Shown here: piece after piece, positions 41,387-50,417 of the stretch | Layout of the letters: each line of letters begins with the position of its first letter | Position numbering within the stretch: position 1 is the stretch's first letter | From: Chryseobacterium foetidum | GTDB lineage: Bacteria > Bacteroidota > Bacteroidia > Flavobacteriales > Weeksellaceae | DNA: 64,000 nucleotides | NCBI RefSeq assembly: GCF_025457425.1 | Contig: NZ_JAMXIA010000001.1 | Location: 1,984,001 to 2,048,000, forward strand | Direction of reading: 5' to 3' | Translations under genes and position numbers: made by a program | The notes under the pieces: generated by a model | The model's database searches: none | What the model was told of the DNA's origin: nothing | Seen by the model: the letters and a program-made list of their open reading frames with translations, nothing else

Positions 41387-42769
41387 ATGTCATTAATAAA
41401 ATCAATCTCAGGAATCCGTGGAACTATCGGTGGAAAAGTAAATGATAACCTTACGCCTTTGGACGTTGTAAAATTTGCTTCTGCGTTCGGAACATGGCTT
41501 CAGAATAATAAAAATAAGAAAGATTTAACCTTAATTATCGGTCGCGATGCAAGAATTTCGGGATTGATGGTTAATTCATTGGTTACCGCCACTTTACAAG
41601 GCCTAGGAATCAACGTGATTGACCTTGGACTCTCAACTACCCCAACTGTTGAAATCATGGTTCCGGAATTAAAAGCCGATGGAGGAATTATCTTAACAGC
41701 ATCTCATAATCCAAAACAGTGGAACGCTTTAAAACTTTTAAATGAAAAAGGAGAATTCATCAGCGGAGAAAATGGTGCTGAAGTTTTAAAATTGGCAGAA
41801 GACGAAGATTTCAACTACGCAGAGGTGGATGATTTAGGAAAATATGAAACGAGAGAAGATGCGTTTGATATTCATATTCAGCAGATTTTAGATTTGCCGA
41901 TGGTAGATGTTGAAGCTATTAAAGCTAAAAAATATAAGGTTGTTTTAGATGCCGTGAATTCTACCGGTGGAATTGCCATTCCTATGCTTTTAGAAAAATT
42001 AGGCTGCGAAACGGTAAAATTATACTGCGATCCAACTGGTCATTTCCCTCATAATCCTGAACCTTTGAAAGAACATTTGGGAGATATTTGCGAATTGGTT
42101 ATAAAAGAAAGAGCAGATGTTGGAATCGTTGTAGATCCGGATGTGGATAGATTGGCTTTAATTGACGAAAAAGGTGAAATGTTTGGCGAAGAATATACTT
42201 TGGTTGCCGTGGCAGATTATCTTTTAAAGAATAAAAACGGAGCGGCGATTTCAAATCTTTCTTCAAGCCGTGCTTTAAGGGATGTAGCAAAAAAGCACAA
42301 TTCAGAATACTTTGCAAGTGCTGTAGGAGAAGTAAATGTGGTGAACTTAATGAAAGAGAAAAATGCAGTTATCGGTGGAGAAGGAAACGGTGGAATTATC
42401 TATCCTGAACTTCATTACGGAAGAGATTCTTTGGTGGGTGTGGCTTTATTTTTGACTCATTTGGCAAAAGAAAACAAAACAGTTTCTGACCTGAGAGCGG
42501 GCTACCCTGCATACTTCATGGGCAAGAAAAAAATTGAGCTTACACCGGAAATTGATGTGGATGCGATTTTAACTAAAATGGAAAAAGAGTATCAAAATGA
42601 AGAAGTCTCTACCGTTGACGGTGTAAAAATTGATTTTGAAAACAACTGGGTTCACCTTAGAAAATCGAATACTGAACCGATTATCAGAATTTACACCGAA
42701 GCGTTTTCACAGCAAGAAGCTGACGATTTGGGTGACAAAATGATTGATAAGATAAAAAGTTTGATTTAA
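41387..42769 (+). CDS. glmM: Phosphoglucosamine mutase
   Basis: A 460-residue alpha-D-phosphohexomutase; in Bacteroidota this form is assigned as phosphoglucosamine mutase, which makes glucosamine 1-phosphate for UDP-GlcNAc. The phosphoserine loop is ILTASHNPKQWNALKLLN near residue 103, the metal site VDPDVDRLALID near 246, the sugar loop GEGNGGIIYPELHYGRD near 335 and the phosphate-binding RKSNTEPIIRIYTEA near 425. The substrate choice between glucosamine and other hexose phosphates is inferred from family, not proven. Its leader contains a heptad array. Confidence 0.92.
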   Translation: MSLIKSISGIRGTIGGKVNDNLTPLDVVKFASAFGTWLQNNKNKKDLTLIIGRDARISGLMVNSLVTATLQGLGINVIDLGLSTTPTVEIMVPELKADGGIILTASHNPKQWNALKLLNEKGEFISGENGAEVLKLAEDEDFNYAEVDDLGKYETREDAFDIHIQQILDLPMVDVEAIKAKKYKVVLDAVNSTGGIAIPMLLEKLGCETVKLYCDPTGHFPHNPEPLKEHLGDICELVIKERADVGIVVDPDVDRLALIDEKGEMFGEEYTLVAVADYLLKNKNGAAISNLSSSRALRDVAKKHNSEYFASAVGEVNVVNLMKEKNAVIGGEGNGGIIYPELHYGRDSLVGVALFLTHLAKENKTVSDLRAGYPAYFMGKKKIELTPEIDVDAILTKMEKEYQNEEVSTVDGVKIDFENNWVHLRKSNTEPIIRIYTEAFSQQEADDLGDKMIDKIKSLI

Positions 42770-42808
42770 ATAAGAATTTTTGTACTTTTAATATATAAAT
42801 GCGGTACA

Positions 42809-43027
42809 ATGACAATTACCATTAATCCTAAAAATGATAAGGAACTCGCTAAAATAAAGGCGATTTTGAAAGCAGAGGAAATTGATTTCGTTGAAGAAAT
42901 CAACGATGAAGATTGGTGGAATGAAATTTCAGCTGCTGAAAAAGAATCAATAGAAACAGGGTTAGAAGAAGCTGAAAAGGGTTTAGTCGTTTCTCATGAA
43001 GATTTTTTAAAGTCTTATGGAAGATGA
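42809..43027 (+). CDS. Antitoxin-like small protein
   Basis: A 72-residue acidic protein (ITINPKNDKELAKIKAILKAEEIDFVEEINDEDWWNEISAAEKESIETGLEEAEKGLVVSHEDFLKSYG). The ending, with Ser-His-Glu-Asp-Phe and Tyr-Gly, is typical of antitoxins paired with ParE/RelE toxins in Bacteroidota. It overlaps the following toxin frame by ATGA, the standard toxin-antitoxin layout. The toxin is broken, so this antitoxin is now an orphan or acts on other toxins. Confidence 0.8.
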   Translation: MTITINPKNDKELAKIKAILKAEEIDFVEEINDEDWWNEISAAEKESIETGLEEAEKGLVVSHEDFLKSYGR

Positions 43028-43320
43028 CTAAAATAGTCTGGACAAAACGTGCAAGAAATGATTTTGATAATATTTATCAGTATTGGACCGAGCACAATCA
43101 TTCAAATGTTTATTCGTAAAAAGTTTTAGATGAAACTTTAAGAATAATCAGCATTTTACGGGATCAGAATAAGATCGGGCTAAACAGCAACCGTAAAAAT
43201 TTAAGACGGGTTTTGATCTTAGAGAATTTCTCTCTAACTTATCAAATTTTACCATCAGAAATTAAAATAATTTCATTTTTTAATAACAGACAAAACCCAA
43301 GGAAAAATATATTTAATTAA
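43024..43320 (+). pseudogene. ParE/RelE-family toxin gene with a premature stop
   Basis: From ATG 43024 the frame reads MTKIVWTKRARNDFDNIYQYW and stops at TAA 43117-43119 (codon 32). The same frame then continues without another stop (KVLDETLRIISILR..., FSLTYQILPSEIKIISFFNNRQNPRKN) to TAA 43318-43320, a normal toxin length of 98 codons. The internal TAA is one base from AAA (Lys), so a single substitution explains it. Both halves look like a RelE/ParE fold, so it was intact recently. Confidence 0.85.
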
Positions 43321-43382
43321 AAAAGTTTTTTCGAAGTTTATAAATCAATTTTGGGCTTTGAAAATAACGGCGAGATACTATA

Positions 43383-44762
43383 TTGGAAGAATATTTTGAA
43401 AATGAACTTGTAAAAAAGTTCGAAGAAATGGTGGAGAGCAATGAGGAATTCTACTTCGATACAGAAGAGCTGGAAGACATTATCGTTTACTACCTTGAGC
43501 TTGGAGACTTTAATTATGCTGACATTGCAGTAAATTACGGCCTGAAGCTTCACCCTAATTCTCTGGAAATAAAAATAAAAAGACTTGAAGTTTTACTGGA
43601 GTGGGAAGATTACAATTCTGCAAAAGAACTTATTGATGAACTAAAAGGTGCATCAATGGAAAACACTGATTTCTTGGTGTGCTATGCAAAATTTTATTCG
43701 AACCTTGGTAATCCGAAAAGGTCTATCGACATTTGTAAGCAGGCTCTGGAACTGGGCGAAGAAGAAAACTTCCTCAACAATTTTATTGCAGACGAATACA
43801 TGAATCTCGGCGATCCCTTCAATGCTCTGAAACATTATCAGCAGGCTTTGAAAGATGATCCTACAGATGAATATTCATTGGAAAACATTATGATCTGCTT
43901 CAACGAACTTAACCGAAGTGACGAAGCTATTGCTTTTCTGAATTCGTATCTGGATGATTTTGCCTTTTCTGAAGTGGCATGGAGCGAGTACGGACAGTTT
44001 TATTTCAACAGAAAAAATTACGAAGAGGCTATCCGCGGGTTTGATTATCTGTTGGCCATCAACTCGAGCGCAGTGGGCGTTTATGCAAGCAAAGCTGCCT
44101 GTTATGAAGCGTTGAAGCAGTTTGACAAAGCCATCGAAGTGTATGAAGAAATGCTGGAACTTGAATACACCAAAGCATTTACTTTTTACAAAATCGGACT
44201 TTGCTTTAAGGCTCAAAAACAGCTTTTCGTGGCACTTACTTACTTCCAAAAGTCATTAAGGGAAGATCCTCAGTTTTATCTTTCAATGATGGAGCAGTCG
44301 TATCTGTACGAAGAAATGGGTGCCTTGGCAGAATCGCTGCACTTTGCCAAAGAAGCCACTCATCTGAACGAAAACAATCTGGAATATCAGAAGAGACTCG
44401 CTTTCCTATTTATTGAATCGGGCAGGTTTGAAGAAAGCCTAGCATGTTTAAAGAAACTGGTAGAGACAGAGCCATCACGTTTTTACAACTGGTATGCGTA
44501 CAGCGAAGTTCTAATGCTCGTTGGAGAATACGAAGAAGCGATTACCGTTTTAAAAATGGCACTAAAATCGCACAACAGAGCCGAGTTGTATTACCAGCTC
44601 AGCAATTGCTGGTTTAATCTCAGAGAGCAGACGAAAGGCGCAGAAGCACTGCAAAACGCATTAGAGCTTGATCCTACTTTGGTTTCGGATATGCAGAAAA
44701 AATATCCATTTCTGAAAGACGAGGTTAAAAATGCCAAGTCTAAAGTAAAAAAGAAAAATTAA
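43383..44762 (+). CDS. Tetratricopeptide repeat protein
   Basis: A 459-residue cytoplasmic protein made almost only of TPR units (for example NTDFLVCYAKFYSNLGNPKRSIDICKQAL, FNALKHYQQALKDDPTDEYSLENIM, DKAIEVYEEMLELEYTKAFTFYKIGLCF). The start is TTG at 43383, which gives MEEYFENELVKKFEEMVESNEEFYFDTEELEDII, an N-terminus I recall as conserved in Chryseobacterium. There is no signal peptide or membrane helix. A scaffold function is likely; partners are unknown. It ends in a Lys-rich tail and a strong terminator follows. Confidence 0.85.
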   Translation: MEEYFENELVKKFEEMVESNEEFYFDTEELEDIIVYYLELGDFNYADIAVNYGLKLHPNSLEIKIKRLEVLLEWEDYNSAKELIDELKGASMENTDFLVCYAKFYSNLGNPKRSIDICKQALELGEEENFLNNFIADEYMNLGDPFNALKHYQQALKDDPTDEYSLENIMICFNELNRSDEAIAFLNSYLDDFAFSEVAWSEYGQFYFNRKNYEEAIRGFDYLLAINSSAVGVYASKAACYEALKQFDKAIEVYEEMLELEYTKAFTFYKIGLCFKAQKQLFVALTYFQKSLREDPQFYLSMMEQSYLYEEMGALAESLHFAKEATHLNENNLEYQKRLAFLFIESGRFEESLACLKKLVETEPSRFYNWYAYSEVLMLVGEYEEAITVLKMALKSHNRAELYYQLSNCWFNLREQTKGAEALQNALELDPTLVSDMQKKYPFLKDEVKNAKSKVKKKN

Positions 44763-44778
44763 ACAGTTTTAATACAAT

Positions 44779-44816
44779 AAAAACGGATTTATTTAGCTTT
44801 AAGTAAATCCGTTTTT
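44779..44816 (+). terminator. Terminator after the TPR gene
   Basis: AAAAACGGATTTA pairs with TAAATCCGTTTTT, a perfect 13-bp stem with a 12-base loop. Confidence 0.85.
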
Positions 44817-44861
44817 CTTTAAATCCATACCATAATTCACCGGCAATAAAAAGACTTTACT

Positions 44862-44869
44862 TATATTTG
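44862..44869 (+). promoter_or_regulatory. -7 box (TATATTTG) of the histidine kinase gene
   Basis: TATATTTG ends eight bases before the ATG at 44878; a near-leaderless transcript is expected. Confidence 0.6.
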
Positions 44870-44877
44870 TTACGTTT

Positions 44878-46863
44878 ATGTTTAATCAGGAATCCTTGTC
44901 AGACGAAAGCTTCAGCCAGAATTTAATTATTCAGGCACTGGCTTCTTCACCGGCTCCAACAGCCATTTATTCAGGTGAAGATATTGTTATCCGCTTTGCA
45001 AATGCGGGTATGCTTGATTTGTGGGGCAAAGACTCGTCTGTGATCGGTAAAACACTGATGGAAGCCATTCCTGAACTCGAAGGGCAGCCATTCTTAGAAT
45101 TATTACAGGAAGTCTGGCGTTCCGGCGAAACATATTCTGTTTACGAAGCTCCGGCAAAACTGATTAAAAACGGTGAGGAAAAGCTTGATTATTTTGATTA
45201 CGAGTACAAAGCACTTACAGATGAAAACGGTAAAACTTGGTGCATACTCAACACCGCACTCGAAGTAACTTCACGCCGGGAATTTCTGCAGCAGATCAAA
45301 GAAAAAGAAGAAAGAGAGCACGCTCTTAATGAGGAAATGGCAGCAACGCTTGAGGAGCTGACTTCCACCAACGAAGAACTCAGTCTTTCAATAAGGCAGC
45401 TTGCAGAAAGCCGAGAGTACATCCGTACAATAATTGAGCAGGCTCCTGTGGGAATTGCGATGCTTAAAGGACCTAACCATGTGATCGAAATTGCCAATCC
45501 GGCTATTCTGAATATATGGGGACGCAAAGAATCTGAAGTGATAGGCCGTCCGCATCAGGAAGCCCGCCCAGAGATACGTGACCAGTTTGTAAACCAATGG
45601 CTCAGCGAAGTTTTCCACAGTGGAAAGCCAAGAATCAACTCTGAATTCACAGTAAAACTATACCATAACGATGGATTAAGAGATGCAATTGTAAACTCCA
45701 TCTATCAGCCTATTTTTTCTGATCGCGGTGATGTTTCGGGCGTTCTTGTGATTTTGGAAGAGATTACACAACAGTTTCTCCAGCGACGCAAAAATGCAAA
45801 TGATCAGCAGATGCTCGCTCTTGCCATTGATGCCGGTGAACTTGCTACTTTTTATTATCAGCCGGCTACCAATCTTTTTTCGGGAAACAATTTACTTAAA
45901 ACATGGTTCGGTTTGTCTTCCGAAGAAAATATAGACCTCTCTGTAGCACTGGATGTTATCGTTCCTGAAGACCGTGAACGGGTAATTGAAGCTATAAGTA
46001 ATTCGCTTCGTAAAGATTCAGACGGTCATTATTTTATCGAATATAAAATCCAGAACAATACAGACCAAAAGGTGAGACTTCTGCAGGCAAATGGCAGAGT
46101 TTTCTTTGATAATGACGGCAACGCATTAAGCCTGAACGGTACTTTAAGAGATATTACCGAACAGAAAAAAGAAGATCAGCGCAAGGATGATTTTATGGGA
46201 ATGGTGAGTCATGAACTTAAGACACCGCTTACTTCATTAAAAGCATATCTTCAGATGATGCAGAGGATGGGAGAAAATACAGACAGCTCGAGGCAACAGA
46301 ATATGCTGGAAAAGTCTGTAAAACAGGTTGATTATATGAACAGTATGATTAATGGTTTCCTGAATGTATCCAGACTGGATTCTGCACAGATGCACATTGA
46401 AAAAACAGTTTTCGATTTCGAATTGTTATTTGCAGAAATTGAAGATGAAGTGCTTTCAACGACTACCAACCGTAATTTTGTTTTTAAATCTGCCGGCCAG
46501 AAATTAATACTTGCAGACCGTGGAAAAATCTCTCAGGTACTACACAATCTTATCGGGAATGCCGTAAAATACTCGGTTAGCGGTACCCCAATTATTTTAG
46601 AATATGGAGATTTTGGCATTAACGAATTGAAAATTACCGTAACAGATCATGGCATCGGAATACCCGAGGCAGATCAGCACAGAATCTTCGACCGTTACTA
46701 CCGCGTAAAGGATGCAAACAGCAGATCAATCGCAGGATTCGGTATCGGACTTTATCTTTCCAAAGAAATTATTGAGCTTCATAAAGGGAAGATTCTTGTT
46801 GAAAGCGTTAAAGATAGCAGTACGACGTTCTCAGTTATTTTACCTCTAGGTGATCATTCCTGA
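44878..46863 (+). CDS. PAS-domain sensor histidine kinase
   Basis: A 661-residue soluble kinase. Two or three PAS-like domains occupy residues about 15-425 (for example IYSGEDIVIRFANAGMLDLWGKDSSVIGKTL, then after a coiled coil EYIRTIIEQAPVGIAMLKGPNHVIEIANPAILNIWGRKESEVIGRP). The phosphoacceptor is in FMGMVSHELKTPLTSLKAYLQM (His near 445), and the ATP domain has LHNLIGNAVKYS, VTDHGIGIPEADQHRIFDRYYR and SIAGFGIGLYLSKEI. No membrane segments, so it senses an internal signal. No response regulator is encoded next to it. Its last 10 bases overlap the convergent gene at 46854. Confidence 0.93.
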   Translation: MFNQESLSDESFSQNLIIQALASSPAPTAIYSGEDIVIRFANAGMLDLWGKDSSVIGKTLMEAIPELEGQPFLELLQEVWRSGETYSVYEAPAKLIKNGEEKLDYFDYEYKALTDENGKTWCILNTALEVTSRREFLQQIKEKEEREHALNEEMAATLEELTSTNEELSLSIRQLAESREYIRTIIEQAPVGIAMLKGPNHVIEIANPAILNIWGRKESEVIGRPHQEARPEIRDQFVNQWLSEVFHSGKPRINSEFTVKLYHNDGLRDAIVNSIYQPIFSDRGDVSGVLVILEEITQQFLQRRKNANDQQMLALAIDAGELATFYYQPATNLFSGNNLLKTWFGLSSEENIDLSVALDVIVPEDRERVIEAISNSLRKDSDGHYFIEYKIQNNTDQKVRLLQANGRVFFDNDGNALSLNGTLRDITEQKKEDQRKDDFMGMVSHELKTPLTSLKAYLQMMQRMGENTDSSRQQNMLEKSVKQVDYMNSMINGFLNVSRLDSAQMHIEKTVFDFELLFAEIEDEVLSTTTNRNFVFKSAGQKLILADRGKISQVLHNLIGNAVKYSVSGTPIILEYGDFGINELKITVTDHGIGIPEADQHRIFDRYYRVKDANSRSIAGFGIGLYLSKEIIELHKGKILVESVKDSSTTFSVILPLGDHS

Positions 46864-47828
46864 TTCGGGAACAGCTTTTTTTCTAATTTGAGGCAGAGAT
46901 TTTCAATATCATCTTTTCTTACCAAATCAGACACCCATTCCTGAGGAATATTTTCAAAACCGTAATAAATTCCAGCAATTCCGCCAGTGATTGCTCCCGT
47001 TGTGTCGGTATCATCTCCCAAATTGACGGCTTTCAAAACTGCTTCAGAATAACTTTCAGTAGTTAGGAAACACCAAAGAGAAGCTTCCAAACTAGCAAGA
47101 ACGTAGCCTGAAGAACCTATTTCCCCATCCTGTAAGGTATATAACGGAGCCAAATCATATTCACCAACTTTTAATTCTAAAATTCGGTGGAATTTATTCA
47201 TTTCTTCCTGAGAACAGATAGGATTGTGATCCAAAAAGTCCCGAACAGTTTCCTGCATAATTCTGTATGCTTCCCATTTACCTTTTCCTGTCAGAATTTC
47301 CAATGTAAATTCAAGGTAAATAAAACAAGCCAAAACTGAGCGAATATGCCCGTGTGTAATGCTGGAAACCTCTTTTACTTTATCGAAACGTTCTTCAATT
47401 GGTAAATCTTTAATGTAAAATAACAGAGGCAAAATTCTCATTAAGGAACCATTGCCATTATCAAACTCAGACGTTCCGCCACACAAATTTGGTGAAGTTC
47501 CTTTGCTGATTCTACGAATAGCCTGCGATGTGGCAATACCTATATCGAAAACACTCCCGTGCGGTGTCCAGATTTCTTCATTGTACCACTGCAAAAACTT
47601 TAGTGCCATATCTTCTAAATCATATCCAACACAAAGACTATCAACAAGACATAATGCTAAAGAACTGTCGTCACTCCAAGTTCCAGCGGGTTGACGGTGA
47701 GTTCCCATAGCTCTCATCGTTGTAACTGGAGAACGTCTTAATTCATCTCTGCTTCTAAATTCCACCGGAACGCCCAAAGCATCGCCAATGCAAACTCCGA
47801 AAATCCCTGATTTTATACTGTTTTTCAT
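46854..47828 (-). CDS. ADP-ribosylglycohydrolase family protein
   Basis: A 324-residue DraG/ARH-type hydrolase that cleaves ADP-ribose from proteins or other acceptors. The Mg-binding motifs are visible: GVCIGDALGVPVEFRSR near residue 10, TWSDDSSLALCLVDSL near 51 and LGDDTDTTGAITGGIAGIYYG near 272. It overlaps the end of nadR by 4 bases (ATGA), so it is translationally coupled to an NAD-synthesis gene. At its 3' end it overlaps the histidine kinase gene tail to tail by 10 bases, with no terminator between. Confidence 0.93.
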   Translation of the reverse strand: MKNSIKSGIFGVCIGDALGVPVEFRSRDELRRSPVTTMRAMGTHRQPAGTWSDDSSLALCLVDSLCVGYDLEDMALKFLQWYNEEIWTPHGSVFDIGIATSQAIRRISKGTSPNLCGGTSEFDNGNGSLMRILPLLFYIKDLPIEERFDKVKEVSSITHGHIRSVLACFIYLEFTLEILTGKGKWEAYRIMQETVRDFLDHNPICSQEEMNKFHRILELKVGEYDLAPLYTLQDGEIGSSGYVLASLEASLWCFLTTESYSEAVLKAVNLGDDTDTTGAITGGIAGIYYGFENIPQEWVSDLVRKDDIENLCLKLEKKLFPNQE

Positions 47829-48826
47829 TGATTAAAATTTAAAATCTGACTCCTTTCGTCAATCAGTCTCAGAATATATTTTGAGGCCGAATCCTCCCTA
47901 TCTTTCAAGCTTCCGGAAATTTCCTGAAACTCAATTCCATTTTCTCTTAAAACGTTCCTATGGCTATCATCCAAATGATTTCTTTCATCGATATCAAGCC
48001 TTGTTCCGTCCTGAATATACTCTGCATCTTTGGTTAAATAAAGATATAAATCTGCTTTGTTTGTTTCTAAAATTTCATCCGGAACAACCAATTTTTTATT
48101 AAAAATAAATTCAGAATACGATTTTGTGATATGGCAATCGGTATCAATCAAGGTTAAAAAACTTTTTGAAAAATCCACATTTTCAATACGATCGGCATGT
48201 TCGGACAAAACTTTCTCCAAATCTTCAAATTGAAATTCTTTTGAATTCTGAATTAAATCTCTCCCCGCTTCCGAAACTTTATTTGATTTAAAAACTTCGG
48301 ATAATGTATTGGCCAAAAACGTTTTTCCCGTAGATTCTGTTCCCAGAAAAACGACCTTTAATGCAAAATATTTTTGAACAGATAATGGAAGGAAATTCCA
48401 TTTATCAAATATATTTTCTCTTATTTTTGAAGCTGAAATTTGAACATTTTCCCGATTTTCATCAAACATAAAATGATCGATGTCCATAATCTCAGAAAGC
48501 ATTTCGCCATATTCTTCAGACGTTACCAGAAAATTTTCTTCTTTAAAATATTCATTAAAAACCTCACTCCATTTCTTTGAAATTTCCCAATCTGAAACAG
48601 AAGAATTCGGAAAATCATCTTCATTATAACTGAAAACTTTTACTTTGAGATTTTGATCATTTTTAAAAGTCTCTTTTATCCACTTTTGACGTGTTTTCCC
48701 ATCAATTTTTTCGTTGGTTTCCGCACAGACTAAAACGGTCACGCTACCTTTCGTCAGGGCAAATTCAATCATTTTCTGATGACCGAGATGAAACGGATAA
48801 AATTTTCCAAATACGAAACCCTTCAT
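47825..48826 (-). CDS. nadR: NadR-like bifunctional NMN adenylyltransferase / nicotinamide riboside kinase
   Basis: A 333-residue two-domain enzyme. Residues 1-160 are the nucleotidyltransferase domain with GKFYPFHLGHQKMIEFA (the HxGH motif) at residue 7. Residues from about 165 form the riboside kinase with the P-loop VVFLGTESTGKTFLANTL. There is no N-terminal HTH, unlike enterobacterial NadR, so DNA binding is not expected. It salvages nicotinamide riboside to NAD. Coupled to the ADP-ribosylglycohydrolase downstream and 52 bases from the macro-domain gene upstream: one operon. Confidence 0.92.
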   Translation of the reverse strand: MKGFVFGKFYPFHLGHQKMIEFALTKGSVTVLVCAETNEKIDGKTRQKWIKETFKNDQNLKVKVFSYNEDDFPNSSVSDWEISKKWSEVFNEYFKEENFLVTSEEYGEMLSEIMDIDHFMFDENRENVQISASKIRENIFDKWNFLPLSVQKYFALKVVFLGTESTGKTFLANTLSEVFKSNKVSEAGRDLIQNSKEFQFEDLEKVLSEHADRIENVDFSKSFLTLIDTDCHITKSYSEFIFNKKLVVPDEILETNKADLYLYLTKDAEYIQDGTRLDIDERNHLDDSHRNVLRENGIEFQEISGSLKDREDSASKYILRLIDERSQILNFNQ

Positions 48827-48878
48827 TAAATAACTTTAAACTATAAAGAAAAATAAATTGATTAAATATTAAATTGAT

Positions 48879-49388
48879 TTAAAGATTTAAAAGCCGTTTA
48901 TAAATCATTTCATTTTCATCATCAAAGCAAACGAAAACAATTTTTTCAATGATTTCAGATTGGAAATTCTGGACTTCACGAACTGCAATTTCTCCAGCCA
49001 GTTCTTTTGGAAATCTGTAAACGCCCGTGCTGATATTGGGAAATGAAATGGTCTTTACACCTAAACTTTCAGCTAATTTTAAAGAATTTTTATAACAATC
49101 TGCCAAAAGCTGTGAACATATTCCTTCATCATTATTCCAAATCGGCCCGACAGTGTGGATAACGTATTTTGCAGGAAGATTTCCGGCAGTTGTGACCACA
49201 GCCTGCCCCGTTTTACATTTTCCCTGCCTGTTTCTAATTTCAGTACATTCCTCCAAAATCTGTTTCCCTCCTGCCCTGTGAATAGCTCCATCCACGCCAC
49301 CGCCGCCCATTAATGATGAATTGGCTGCGTTGACAATCGCATCGGCTTTGATTTTTGTGATGTCGGCTTTGATTAATTCAATTTTCAT
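48879..49388 (-). CDS. Macro-domain protein (O-acetyl-ADP-ribose deacetylase, YmdB-like)
   Basis: A 169-residue single macro domain. The ADP-ribose-binding blocks are [32 protein letters not shown] near residues 10-42 and [22 protein letters not shown] near residue 115. The length and the [14 protein letters not shown] signature fit the YmdB group, which hydrolyses O-acetyl-ADP-ribose, a product of sirtuins such as the one encoded at 28482. First gene of the macro-nadR-DraG operon, with a promoter and operator-like sites upstream. Confidence 0.93.
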   Translation of the reverse strand: MKIELIKADITKIKADAIVNAANSSLMGGGGVDGAIHRAGGKQILEECTEIRNRQGKCKTGQAVVTTAGNLPAKYVIHTVGPIWNNDEGICSQLLADCYKNSLKLAESLGVKTISFPNISTGVYRFPKELAGEIAVREVQNFQSEIIEKIVFVCFDDENEMIYKRLLNL

Positions 49389-49621
49389 GATTCTATATTA
49401 ATCTTAGTTTTCTTTTAAAATTTTTTATCGGATAGTTATTGCATTTCTTTAGGAACAATTAGGTTTTCTTAGTTTAATTTTTCAATTCATCCCTCACCTC
49501 CATCAAAGCAAACCCAAAAGATTTTCGTCTTTCCGAAATGGTAGATTAGGAACACCTAATTTTAATTCCAGCATTTCAAGTCAGAAATTTTCAATGGTAT
49601 TTTGTAAAGTATATTTCACGA

Positions 49622-49642
49622 TTGCGTTATTGTTACACAAAT
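49622..49642. promoter_or_regulatory. Operator-like site 1 (TTGCGTTA-N5-ACACAAAT)
   Basis: TTGCGTTA at 49622-49629, then five bases, then ACACAAAT at 49635-49642. It is an imperfect dyad (TTGCGTTA facing TTGTGTAA). It overlaps the -7 box of the NAD operon promoter, a position suited to repression. Proposed as an NrtR binding site. Confidence 0.6.
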
Positions 49643-49666
49643 ATAAAACTTTAAAACAATTTACAA
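49638..49666 (-). promoter_or_regulatory. Promoter (TTG-N18-TATATTTG) of the macro-nadR-DraG operon
   Basis: Minus strand TATATTTG at 49638-49645, with TTG at 49664-49666, spacing 18. The predicted transcript starts near 49632, giving a leader of about 240 bases. Confidence 0.6.
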
Positions 49667-49673
49667 AATTATT

Positions 49674-49690
49674 TTGCGTTAATTTTACAC
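49674..49690. promoter_or_regulatory. Operator-like site 2 (TTGCGTTA-N5-ACAC)
   Basis: TTGCGTTA at 49674-49681 and ACAC at 49687-49690, same spacing as site 1 and 52 bases from it, close to five helical turns. Confidence 0.5.
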
Positions 49691-49762
49691 TATTAATTTA
49701 ATCAATTGATTATCTGCGAGTAAATTATTTTCTGATGACTTATTTAACATTGAGCGAAAAAA

Positions 49763-49782
49763 AAACGGACTAAAATCCGTTT
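49763..49782 (-). terminator. Terminator after the YfbM-like gene
   Basis: AAACGGA and TCCGTTT form the stem; on the minus strand a run of eight or more T follows. Confidence 0.8.
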
Positions 49783-49844
49783 CTGTTTTATCAGTTTTAA
49801 TGTTCGTTACATTATAGACTCTCTTTCATATAAAATATTTCTAT

Positions 49845-50339
49845 CTAATTTATAAACGTAATTATCGCTTCACTATTTTGTGCTGCTTTGGCGAAAGTTT
49901 TTTGAACTGCAACAAATTCTTCAGCTAGATAATCAAAGGCATCTTCTCCTTCTTCCCAAATTTCGGGATAGATTCCTTCTTCTGACATTTTTTCAGGATT
50001 AAATCTCTGCTTTAAATCTTCAATCGTTATTTTCGAGATTTCGTAATGCAGCTCTAAAACTTCATCAGGTTTTAAAAAATGAGCTGGACCATAACCTAAA
50101 TCCTGATCTTCATCAATAAGTTGTCCACTAAACAAAACTCTTGTAAGACGATGCTCCGAACTTGCTATACCCTCTCCAGTAAGCAAAAAAATTATTCCTT
50201 CCCAAGCCTTGTCTATATCAGTTAGGTTTTCATTTTCTGATTCGTCTTCATAAATTACAGCCTCTAAAAGTGTACTGTCCTTTAAATAGTTTTCAAGCTC
50301 AGAATTCGTTACTCTAAGTAAATTTCCAATCATTCCCAT
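49845..50339 (-). CDS. YfbM-family (DUF1877) protein
   Basis: A 164-residue protein: MGMIGNLLRVTNSELENYLKDS, DIDKAWEGIIFLLTGEG and YGPAHFLKPDEVLELHYEISKI are the recognisable DUF1877 blocks, ending with FDYLAEEFVAVQKTFAKAAQNSEAIITFIN. Function unknown; the family occurs widely as a single gene. It lies between nrtR-like and the NAD operon but has its own terminator and a 78-base gap upstream, so it is not obviously part of that system. Confidence 0.87.
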   Translation of the reverse strand: MGMIGNLLRVTNSELENYLKDSTLLEAVIYEDESENENLTDIDKAWEGIIFLLTGEGIASSEHRLTRVLFSGQLIDEDQDLGYGPAHFLKPDEVLELHYEISKITIEDLKQRFNPEKMSEEGIYPEIWEEGEDAFDYLAEEFVAVQKTFAKAAQNSEAIITFIN

Positions 50340-50417
50340 ATCTTACAATATTTTGTTTTCTTAATTTGAAGTTATTTTGCTGAGCTAAAATAATAAAACA
50401 GATTTTAAAATGGATAA

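Larger units (their letters stand above)
49389..49844. other. 456-base control region upstream of the NAD operon
   Basis: It contains a full promoter (49638-49666), two operator-like sites (49622-49642 and 49674-49690) and the terminator of the next gene (49763-49782). The part from 49389 to 49600 is the long transcript leader; I see no ORF or clear fold in it. Confidence 0.6.

Noticed and set aside
49490-49600. Remnant of a coding gene in the control region upstream of the macro-domain gene
   Set aside because: A short minus-strand frame (MLELKLGVPNLPF) can be read, but it has only about 23 residues and no recognisable relative.
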